Shown: positions 23,393 through 33,312 of the stretch, in pieces | Layout of the letters: each line of letters starts with the position of its first letter | Position numbering within the stretch: the stretch's first letter is position 1 | Assembly: GCA_036897095.1 (NCBI GenBank) | Contig: JAYMSP010000018.1 | Location: 1-64,000 of the forward strand | Source of the DNA: Plantago elongata | Taxonomy: Eukaryota; Streptophyta; Magnoliopsida; Lamiales; Plantaginaceae | Length of the DNA stretch: 64,000 bases | Direction: 5' to 3' | Notes under the pieces: model-generated | Databases searched by the model: none | The model's input: the letters and a program-made list of their open reading frames with translations, nothing else | What the model was told of the DNA's origin: nothing | Position numbers and translations under genes: made by a program

Positions 23393-26300
23393 TTAGATGG
23401 GGCAAGGTGGGACGTCGAGAGTTTTACCAGCTTGAATTTGACCCCAGCCGATCAGACGCCAATGCTTCTCTATTCTTCGGCTCAGTGCAACCTTTTCTCC
23501 TATGCTGGTACAAACTGGGGAAGTGAGCTGCAGTTTTGCAAAGACATTCTTTACAGCAATCACACGAGCACCAGTTGACATAGATCCAATATTCAACATG
23601 AGAATCTCTGTCTTGGTCAGCTTCGCAACCCTCCCTGCTTTTTCGGACTCCTTGGTTCTAACACCAAGTAGTCGTCGCAGCAAAAAGAAATTAACCTGCA
23701 TTTACAGTGGAGAGCCCAACATTTGTCAATTATAAAAACTCCTTGGAGAAGGTGTGCATCTATATAGTACAAATTGAGACCCTTCTCACTGAACTATTTA
23801 ATCTAACCATGTCTACGGGCTTATCTTATTAGTTTCGTAAGAAGTAAAATCATGGGCATGTTGGACATTTAAAAGAGAGGCAAGGATGTTGCAACTTGCA
23901 ATCATGGACCTTCAGGTAAATGGGAAGTGTCATTCACATTGATCAATCGTGGTTAAGAGGGAGCATGCAAGGGAGGGTGCGTACCCTCTGACAAATAAAA
24001 TGTACAACAATATACTATGCGGTGGGTTAGGTACATCAAGCCATAAAAAAAAAATTATTTGAATGACCAAAGTCGAAGATTTTTATTTTGTAACAGCAAA
24101 GCTTACCTCCAATTCTACATACACTTCAGGGAGCGAACCAACCTCTCCAAGGACCTGGCCCACCAACCTATCTGCACGTGTAAGTGTAGGGTCCATGGTC
24201 GTTCCAACTCCAATAAGTCCTCCAGGAACAGCATATTGCAGTTCATTTTGCTCAGCATACAAGGAAACTATTCTGGAATATATGGGAGTGCACTTGATAT
24301 TACCGTTCTCATCCTTGACTACTATACCAGGGCGGACTTCAATTTTTTGGTTAACCTTCAAAACACCCTGCAAAAACGATATGTCAGCTTGTGAATGATG
24401 CCATCAGAATCAAGTTGCATTTGTTTACTGTGCTCCTAGTGATACAGAAAAACAAAATAGAACATGTTTATAAGGTGGTGGGGTTAAAAAAGCATGCCTT
24501 CAGAATACTCCCACCAGCAACACCACCTTTTACATCATCCACTTCGAATCCAGGTTTATTAACATCAAAAGACCGGATTACAATCATATTTGGGGGTAAA
24601 ATAAACTCCCTCTTTGGAATGGGGATTCGCTTCACAATGTATTCGCATACAACATCAATGTTGTATTTAAGCTGAGCGGAAATCGGTACCACAGGTGCAC
24701 TGTCAGCCACGGTTCCCTGTTAAGATAATACAGGAGACAAATTATACATGGGTATCAGAATAGTGCAGATAGCCTTGTATTTACCTACAAACCTGAATAA
24801 ATTTCTGTATTGCTTCGTGCTGGTTAATTGCAACATTTTCCTGAACAAGATCGACCTTGTTTTGAAGTATGATGATATGTTGAAGACGCATGATTTCAAC
24901 AGCAGCCAAGTGCTCTGACGTCTGAGGTTGGGGACATGTCTCATTGGCAGCAATGAGAAGTAAAGCACCATCCATGATTGCTGCCCCATTAAGCATAGTA
25001 GCCATGAGAATATCATGACCCTGTAGCCACAAGTGATGTTAGAAACATACTTCATGATGAAAATAAATATATTCACAGCATCAAAATATATAGTCAGCAG
25101 AAAATTAAATAAAAAAACACAAACTGAAACAAAGTAAAGGCAGCAAATATGCACTTCGTGCTAATTGATATTTATGTTTTTTCGCCTGACCAACGAACCC
25201 GCTCTTGAGTGAACCAGGGTTGAAGTTTTTAAAAATGAGATTAAAAGGAAACGGTAGGAAACCTTACCGGGCAATCCACAAAAGATACATGTCTAATTAA
25301 TTTCATCCTACAGTTCTCAAAACCAGGGACGTCACACATTGGACTATCTTCTTTTCCACTGCCATATGCCCTGAGTAATAAGCGTAGCCACTTAGACCAA
25401 GGAACATACAGGCATAGAACATCCGTGATCACAAACCAACGAGCAAAACTTACTTGTAGCACATAGGTCGCGGGCATCGATCATCTTCACATTTGTATAT
25501 CTTTGCATTAGCGTATCCCAGCTTTATAGTAATGTTCCGTTCCAGCTCATTTTTAAATCGGACAGTCTGAGAGTGACAGGATTCATTAGATCATTCAACA
25601 GCATAATCTTTTGGGATAAGTGATGCAAGAATACAAGATGCCGCATATTTTACCCTCTATTATGTTTATTCTCCCAAAAAAAAAAAAAAAAAGAGCCAAA
25701 AAAGAGGACAGAACAATTTTTATCAGCAGAACCATATATAAACAGTAGGGGAAATGCAGGTAAATCAGTGTTTTGTTTCATAGCATGTCTCAACAAGCAG
25801 AATGTTACAAAATAGGAGTACTAAATTCCACTAAACTGAAGTATGGGATGACATTAGAGTCTATAACCAATTTCCATCGATATGGTTAATGAATATAGAC
25901 TCTTCAACTATTTCAGCATTTTTTCACAGAGTTGATAGGACACCTAGGAGCAGGTATCAAATGGTAAGTGATCATCTGTATGAACTGTGAGCGAGAATAA
26001 TGCTGATAAAAGAACTTTCAAAGGGCTCAAATTTAGCTACACTAGCGTTCAAGATGGACCATTCAAGAGGTACATCACAACGAAGCGCAGCTCAGTTGGT
26101 AAGACACTTCAACTCCAACCAATAGGTCGTGGGTTCGAGCCACACTTTAGGCGTTACAAAAAAAAATCTTTAGTACTTTTTAGTCCTACTAACAAGGCCA
26201 AGAATTTTCAGAGAGTGCCTGGCATACCTGCACACCAGATATGGCTTTTACAACTGTGGACTTTCCATGAGCCACATGGCCAATGGTCCCTGAAGGTGAT

Positions 26301-26523
26301 AGACTATTAAGTGTTGGAAATTATGAACAATAATCAAAATTAACTGGAAAATAACAGTCAAGAACCAAATGTGGCATATCCAGGACCAAAAGGTATGTCG
26401 AAGAAGCTTAAGTATACCTATATTTATGGTAGCCTGGCGTGAAATAACTTCAGGCGAAAGTGGATGTAGCTGGGCTACATCCAACTTGCTTAAATCCTGC
26501 TCCATTAAACCCTTTCTAGACAT
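23393..26523 (-). CDS. EIF2G: Eukaryotic translation initiation factor 2 subunit gamma (8 coding exons)
   Basis: The joined exons give 464 aa, the usual eIF2 gamma length. This subunit is the GTPase core of the eIF2 ternary complex that carries initiator Met-tRNA to the 40S ribosome in the cytosol. Visible GTPase motifs are G1 GHVAHGKST, DxxG in FVDCPGHD, and NKVD. A Zn-ribbon-like insert is seen around [11 protein letters not shown]. The later beta-barrel domains carry [27 protein letters not shown] and [10 protein letters not shown]. Exons: 26418-26523, 26228-26289, 25454-25566, 25268-25370, 24793-25020, 24498-24716, 24107-24367, 23393-23695. The intron between exons 6 and 7 uses a GC donor (AAG|GCATGC); the others are GT-AG. 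A noncoding leader exon ending at 27712 is likely. The first intron of the primary transcript contains a SINE-like copy within coding intron 3 and an internal tandem duplication in the leader intron. Confidence 0.96.
26081..26166 (+). repeat. tRNA-derived short SINE, copy A
   Basis: The sequence contains an A-box-like GCTCAGTTGG and a B-box GGGTTCGAGCC, 35-40 bp apart, and ends in an A run. The 3' part GGTCGTGGGTTCGAGCC matches plant tRNA-Lys, but the anticodon arm is decayed, so it is not a working tRNA gene. It lies inside an intron of the eIF2 gamma gene, in the opposite orientation, and shares its start (CGAAGYGCAGCTCAGTTGG) with copy B at 34514. No clear target-site duplication was found. 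Confidence 0.7.
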
Positions 26524-26884
26524 CTTGCTGACTTTGTGGATAACTGAGACTTGAATGACACTTATGATATCAGCTATCAACCATGGTAGAAACAAGATCA
26601 TGTATGTAGTGCTGATATATAGATATATAAAAGCACAGAAATATGTGTATGCAATTCCATCTTAAGTAACATAATAATGGAACAGAATGGCAGGAAAAGA
26701 TCCTGAGCATGACATGCTGAAACTCAATAGAACAGATTCATAGTCTGCAACTCTGCATGAAGCACCAAGGGAGCAAATATAATAACTAAAAGATCGAAAC
26801 ACAACAAACAAACTCGACAACAGCTATGCCCTGGGTACATCACATGAGAAAATTGCATGTGGACAGCATAGTTGACCATATTGT

Positions 26885-27475
26885 TTAAACTAAAGTGGCG
26901 TATTCCTCTAATTTATGAAAATTCTACAGCAATAAACAAGTACTATATTGAAACTATATATTGTGCAAATCACACAAGTTCATCAGCTAAATAGTAAAAA
27001 AATAAAGCTAAATCGAAATCAGCTCAGGTTCTCTCTTAGTACTTCAAATTCTATCTCATTTGACAACATATCCAATAAGAGGCTAGTTCCTTATAATTGA
27101 AGATCTTTCAGCTTCTCGAAATGTTCATTAACTTAATGATCACAAAATCCAGTTAAATAATTAAACTAAAGTGGTGTATTCCTCTAATTTATGAAAATCT
27201 ACAACAATACATTATATCGAAACAATAAATTGTGCAAAATACGCAACTTCATCAGCTAAATAGTAAAAAATGAACATACTCCTACTATAAGATCGACTGG
27301 TCTTCTATTTGAGTTTGTAGTTAAATCAACATAAGCTCAGGTTCTCTCTTTAGTACTTCATATTCTAGCTCATTCGACAATATATCGAACACGAGGCTCT
27401 TTCGTTCTGATTGAAGATATTTCAGCTTCTCGAAATGTTCATTAACTTAATGATCACTAAATCCAGTAAATTAGT
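26885..27475. repeat. Tandem duplication of about 280-310 bp in the eIF2 gamma leader intron
   Basis: Copy 1 (26885-27160) and copy 2 (27161 to about 27475) both start TTAAACTAAAGTGG and share the stretches CATCAGCTAAATAGTAAAAA, GCTCAGGTTCTCTC and CGAAATGTTCATTAACTTAA. Copy 2 carries an extra stretch of roughly 40-50 bp in its middle. The copies have diverged by an estimated 10-15 percent. They lie between the likely noncoding leader exon and the first coding exon. Confidence 0.85.
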
Positions 27476-27711
27476 TAAGTACACATCTCCTCGAGAAAAA
27501 ATGGAAACAAAATTCTCGAGAAACAGCTCACGGTCTCTAAGAAACAATGAAACAAACCAAATCGAGCTTCCAATAGAACTCATCAGTTACAAAAACACAA
27601 ACCAAATCGCCGCGAAAGGAGCTCTAGAAAACTAAATGGAGCTCTAAATATGGACAAAATTACAAGTTTATACTATCTGAAATGGAGAATTTTAATCAAT
27701 CAACTGTTACC

Positions 27712-27800
27712 TTTAGAGAGAAGAGAAAAATGAGGCCGGAGAACACTACAAGTCTACAAGGTCACCGGAAATGAAGATGAGATTAGGTTCGTAGCTTCCT
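27712..27800 (-). other. Likely noncoding 5' leader exon of eIF2 gamma
   Basis: On the minus strand, a purine/pyrimidine-mixed, less AT-rich stretch ends with CTCTCTAAAG|GTAACAG, a good 5' splice site. No ORF starts here in frame with the CDS. The first coding ATG lies 1.2 kb downstream with an acceptor just before it. The upstream boundary is an estimate. Confidence 0.45.
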
Positions 27801-27817
27801 CTTCTGAATTCTGTTTG

Positions 27818-27824
27818 AGGGTTT
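27818..27824 (-). promoter_or_regulatory. Telo-box (AAACCCT) of the eIF2 gamma promoter
   Basis: The minus strand reads TTAAACCCTC just upstream of the leader exon. Telo-boxes near the transcription start, with site II elements, are established features of plant ribosomal-protein and translation-factor promoters. A site II motif lies about 30 bp further upstream. Confidence 0.5.
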
Positions 27825-27853
27825 AATTTAGCTGGACTTTGCTAATATGCTAT

Positions 27854-27859
27854 TGGGCT
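27854..27859 (+). promoter_or_regulatory. Site II motif (TGGGCT) of the eIF2 gamma promoter
   Basis: TGGGCT is present 30 bp upstream of the telo-box. The TGGGCY class is bound by TCP factors in promoters of growth-related plant genes. The pairing with a telo-box supports assignment; function is inferred. Confidence 0.4.
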
Positions 27860-28534
27860 TTTTTATCAGGAATAGGTCTGATCTGTGTAACCCAAATAAT
27901 AACCCATCTAGTTACGGCCTTACGGGGCTTTGGGTATTTCGTGGTGGTATTTAAAAAAATACCCTCTGAAATAGTACGTTTAGTTGTAAAATATTAAAAT
28001 ATCAAAGCTATTTAAAATCTAAACTCTCCAAATTTCATAAATTTCTAGTCCGTACAATTTTTTCTTCGATATACCACCTAGAAATACCCACTTAGAATGA
28101 GTTATTGAGATTAGGTATTTTATCACTTTTTATATTATTACGAATGTAACACTTCAAATCATACAACATCATGTCCTCTTATTTTTCCTACGTATTCTTC
28201 ACATCCTCTCACATCCTCTGATAATTGCAGCTTCTTCTTCTCCAACATTGTGCTGAAGGTATCTTCGTTCTTACGGCATCTGCTTATGTGCAACAAAATA
28301 TATTCTAATTGTCTTATATCTCTGAAATGATAATTAATTATCATTTAATTAGCATGCATCACTTTCAGACACTTGTTTTGTGCATTATTCAATTATGGCA
28401 AACATATGATTTCATTAATATAATAATTAGTTAACAAATAATTCGTAAAGGACCCTTTCATTAAGGAGTTAACGTGTTTTATATTAGTTAGCTTCGAAAT
28501 AGTAATTTTAAATAGATTTTATATGTTTCTTATG
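27860..28534. other. Intergenic DNA upstream of eIF2 gamma
   Basis: No gene seen. It contains several further GGG(C/T) words (AACCCAAATAATAACCC, GGGGCTTTGGGT) close to the eIF2 gamma promoter. Confidence 0.4.
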
Positions 28535-28592
28535 TTAAGGACCATGATATAAGATCGGGGTTTGGATCAACTTTGTCGTTTAAAAAAAAAAA
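28535..28592 (+). repeat. Very decayed tRNA-derived SINE tail
   Basis: GGGGTTTGGATCAACTTTGT followed by CGTTTAAAAAAAAAAAG resembles the B-box-to-tail part of the short SINE at 34514 (GGGGTTCGAGTCATCTTTGC, CGTTTGAAAAAAAA). Confidence 0.4.
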
Positions 28593-28599
28593 GACAATA

Positions 28600-31500
28600 G
28601 CATAACATGAATGAAGAGTTATTGAGAAATCAAAAAAGTATTTAATCATTTTAATAAGGTTTTAGAATTGTAATAATTTTAACTAAAATAGATAGCAGAA
28701 GGATATTATAATACATTATGAGAAAACTTGAAAAATGTTATTTATATCAAATATGGTATTTCATTTTCAAACACCATGTTCGTTAAATAATACCAAACAT
28801 AATTTTTATATTAAAATACCAATTAAATTACCATGATTCTTTACTGCATCTAAATACCATGAATTTGTGAGTAATAAATACTGAAACAAAATGGTCCCAG
28901 GAGAATTCTAAAAAAATCTAATTGAATACATCCTTTAACAAAGAAAGCAAGCCGTGTGGACTATTTGGGCATCGGTGGAGTAAGATAATGCTTGGGTGTG
29001 AATTTTGTTGCAAATGATGATAGACGAGTCCTTTATTTGGCTTCTTGAAGTCTAATCATGATTTTCATATAACCACATGTTTAAATATCACATAAAAATT
29101 AAATCTCTAGCGTTTTTACTTTTACGAAGAAGGACAAAGTTTGAACTTAATCAAATTTAGTATTTATAACAAAGGACAAAAGCTAAACTTAATGAGAAAG
29201 ATGGTGAAATATTTATTTTCTTTTCTCTTTTCTTTAATTACTTAATTTCTTTTTCCCTTTTTTTTAATTATGTAATTGTGTTTTCTTTTTTTTTAATCAA
29301 TTGATGGTCAATTCAGTCCATGTAATTTTCTAAAGTTCAATTCAGGATTATCATTGTCTGAAAATTACAAGCAACCCAATCATCTTCTCAAAAAAATGAG
29401 CTTTCAAATTTTCAAAACTCAAACAAATCTCTACTGTTTCAATCTGTGTCAAAACAGCTCTGATCGGAGCTACAACAACTCCTCTGTTTACATAGCTCAC
29501 AGCTCCGATTGGAGTGTGTTAACATTTTCGCCGGAGCTCCGATTCTGACTAAAGGAAGAAGAAGAAAAGCAGGAGGAAAGAAAATAAAGATGGAGAAGAT
29601 GAAGTTTTATACTTCTTCCTCCATTTTCAAAAGAAATGGTTTATTAATTTTAATGTTTACTAATTAAAATAAAAGTTTATTCCTTATTATTCAATATAGC
29701 ATTTTACAAGATATGTTTTAATCTAGGTGCAAAAGAAGATATTTAACAAAAAGTCAACATTTTACCTGAAAATGGTACTGGTTGTAAAATATGAATCATA
29801 AGGAACCTAAGTGTTTAGTGGGTATCTAAAAAGGTTATTGAATGTAAATTTAACAAAATATTAATTTCCTAGTTGTCATTTGAAATTACTTATGTTCAAT
29901 GATATTAAAGGTGACTCAGAATTAAAAGACATCTGGTGCGTGTTTGGTACATTTAGCAAAATGCAATAAGTCATTGTGTAATGCACATACAAAAATCATG
30001 AAAAAGAATATGACATGGTTTTGAATTTATTTTACAATGATGAACAACTTGAAATGAAATGGCTCCCACAGTTGAAGGTTATAATCTACAAGAGAGTGTT
30101 CACTATATATTAATGAACTCGGAAAACGGTGCAAGACTTTGAATATATATGCATTTTTTACTGAAATGTTACTATCGTAAAGAAGTGACAAACCATCATA
30201 TCTTGTAATTTTAACGAGTAAACTTCACTCAATCAAAGTTTCCACCTATTTGATTCTACACCAGTACATGGAGACAAATATTAACAAGGAGTTTAACTTC
30301 TCTACAAAATTGTAACAAGCATCTATCAAAGGTGCATATGTTTAATACCTAAATATTGATAAGTTCTGTATATACTTACCTACATTCATATGGCACTCTG
30401 AGACTATACTTTAAGACAATGGTATGTGGTTGACCAGTATTAGTTTCAATGAATTTGAAATTCTCTATTTTATATGATAATGGTCTATATGTATTTAAAT
30501 AACTTATGTTTAACTATAATTTAAAGATTTATAATTGTGTTTTGCATAAATTTAATAAATCATGAGCAATAAGGTTACCTTCAGCTTGAGTCCTAATTAA
30601 CATCAATATATAATTACAAGTTGTCCGAAATACATTAAAGTCGTGATTTACAAAAAGAAAAAAAGACAGTGTGGACATTATGTGAGCATGTACATGAGTT
30701 TTGGGATGTTGGTTGGATTTGTTTCCATTGCTACATAGTACATAGGAAAATTGCATTAATGAATACCTCAAAAGTGTTGTCTCATTCTTTGTTTCAATTA
30801 AAAAATGTTTCAAAGTGATTACTATATAAATGGATTCGAGATATAAATTGAAGATTTGGGACAATAAAAAATTAAAGAAATCTAGTTAGACATGCTAATG
30901 GGCCAAATGTATTTTGTGGTGATATGCAAATGAACATGGTTTATTGTGATTTCGTAATAAAATCCCAGAACAACATGTATTCTAGAAGCATGATTGACTC
31001 AAATTTTCGGAATCTACGTGCAAATTAATGTCTTAGTAAACCATCACTAACCATATCAAAATAATTGTCATGGGCACGAATGTTTAAAATATATTACTTT
31101 AATTAGAGAATATAAGAAGTTGCCAAGTAGATATTATATTTGTAACAAGACTAATATAAATAGAATATGATATATTTATTCTGGTATGGATGCATAAGTA
31201 TAGTATTTATAACGGAAAATTAAGTTTAAAATAAATTGATGAAATTAAAACTTAAATTGATTTTGCACATATAGTCTAGTTTTCAAATATAATATTTCAA
31301 CTGAATACCAAAAGTTTTATCATAAAAAAATATTGATGATTCAAAGTAAATTTTATAATGTGTTATATTAAATAAATATTTTAAATGGTATATTTCAGTT
31401 AATTTCAAATGTTCGTTTATCAATGTCTATAAATCTTTACGTAAAAACTAATTAAATTTTATATAATATACTAAAATATAAATATTATTAAATACTAGAA

Positions 31501-32280
31501 CTTTTTCAAGAGAAACAATACATAGCCAATATAAAAAGTAAAACATTGAACAAAACTTACAAATAAAAATGTAGCAATAAAGTATAAATTTTTAATTTAT
31601 TTGAGCTACGATTGTATTTGTTATATTAATGTTGTAATTGGAGTGTTCAATTACGTCAATGTGAATAATAATGTCAGAGAAAACGATATTGCCAAAGCAA
31701 AATCATTTTAAGATTTAATATGTGTCATAAAAACTGTCATAAGTTGCACAAATAAATAAAATTATTTTTAAAAAATATGATTTTTTCCTCACACGTTATT
31801 GAACACACTCTTAGGTTATAGTTAAGTAACGACATTTTACGTAGGTTATAGTTATTTGTAAATCTAAAAAGTAAATTCAAATATGTTGAGCTCTATGCAG
31901 AGAGCCTCCTTGTACGGGTTTAAATCTGGCTCTGTCTAGAGGGCCTCTTTTTGGTTCAAATTCGTTCCAACAACGTGGATACTAAGAGAATGTTGAAAGA
32001 TTCTTAGCTTAATCTGTACTAAGGGGATCTACTTGTTATCAACAAGTTGATTGGAAGACAAAGGCAATCAACTCTGAATGAAGCAACAAGTACCTTTGTA
32101 GCAAATGCAAGCATAACCATACGCGACCCACCACACATAAGCAACTCATAAAGGGAAAGATTGAAAGTGTAAGGTCCCCAAAGTCTACCCAGCTGAGATA
32201 GCCACTAGTGTTCGAAAGAAACATGTTATATGAATTACTAAGTTTCATAAAATCCCCCCATATTTGAAAAGTAAGGAAAA
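28600..32280. other. AT-rich intergenic DNA
   Basis: No gene recognised on either strand. At 29450-29530 a TCTGATCGGAGCTACAAC / AGCTCCGATTGGAGTG pairing gives a small inverted repeat. Nothing else stands out. Confidence 0.5.
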
Positions 32281-32910
32281 GAATCTTAATTTTTATTATA
32301 CATTATCTAATTTTTATATAAATAATATGTATTTTAACTTTTATTAATATTTATCTATTTTATTATGTTATTTTTGTGTTGTGTATTGTGTTGAACCGTC
32401 TAATTTTTAGTATGTATTGTCTAGTTTTTACAATATATTATTTAAGTTTGTAACTATAATTTTATAAATAATCTTGTTTAGTTCTGTTACAGAAATTTCA
32501 TTCCGTGTAACCTAGAACAAAACACCAATTCTCGTTTAAGTTTGAATTTGATTCAAATGAACAAAGAATAAACCTATTACTTCCGGGGTTCTAAGACCAC
32601 CTCTAATTCTAGAGGTCGATTCGGTTCTTTTAAAGTTTTTTTATTATTTTTCTTATTATTGAGAATTCTAGAGGTCAACTCGCTTCTTTTAAATTTTTTC
32701 TGATTATTTTTCTCATTATGAAAAAATGTAACAAAGATAAAATACGAGCTTGTTTTATATTATCTAGTTTTTACATTATATTATCTAGTTTTTGTATTAT
32801 ATTGTCTAGTTTATAAAACGAATTATCTAAATTTTACATGATATTAAATTTACACTATTGTTTAATTTTTACATTATATTGTTTAGTTTTTACTTGATCC
32901 GTTTTTAATG
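32281..32910. repeat. AT-rich minisatellite-like stretch with TATTGTCTAGTTTTTACAT words
   Basis: The word TATTRTCTAGTTTTTACAT and close variants recur at 32400-32470 and 32750-32900. In between, a 59-bp tandem duplication (32605-32663 and 32664-32722) starts AATTCTAGAGGTC. No coding capacity. Confidence 0.6.
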
Positions 32911-33312
32911 AATCCGAGTCAAAAGATACGCGAAAGTCATCTAAAGTCAATTTGTGAAAAATATTATTTAATTCTCTAGTTTTATCATTGAGAAAGTACT
33001 TTCAAAAGTACTTTCAAAACTCTTCAAAATATAAGGATATTGTAAGACAGATTATCAACAACGATGGAGAATTTATCAATCAATTAGCTGGTATTGTGTA
33101 GTCATGACTTGTGCACTTCCACAGGTGAAACTAATTTCATGTAATGAAACCTAACAATTGTCTTTTATATTAACAAAACAAAAAATTAAACATGCAATAC
33201 AGTAATTTGATGATAGTAGAAAAAATATGTGGTTATCGAACTCAAGTGCAGCTTGGCTTATATACAGAGAAAGCCTCGTTACCAGCAGCAACGCACTGTA
33301 CTCCTCGATCTT

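Noticed and set aside
24059-24398. Two overlapping 111-codon plus ORFs
   Set aside because: They are antisense shadows of eIF2 gamma exon 7, which matches the family strongly on the minus strand.
26081-26166. tRNA-Lys-like gene in an eIF2 gamma intron
   Set aside because: A and B boxes are present, but the anticodon arm cannot fold with a proper loop, the acceptor stem does not pair, and an A tail follows. A SINE fits better.
30529-30864. 111-codon minus ORF in the 28-33 kb gap
   Set aside because: Composition follows the AT-rich background; no domain, signal or neighbouring exon.
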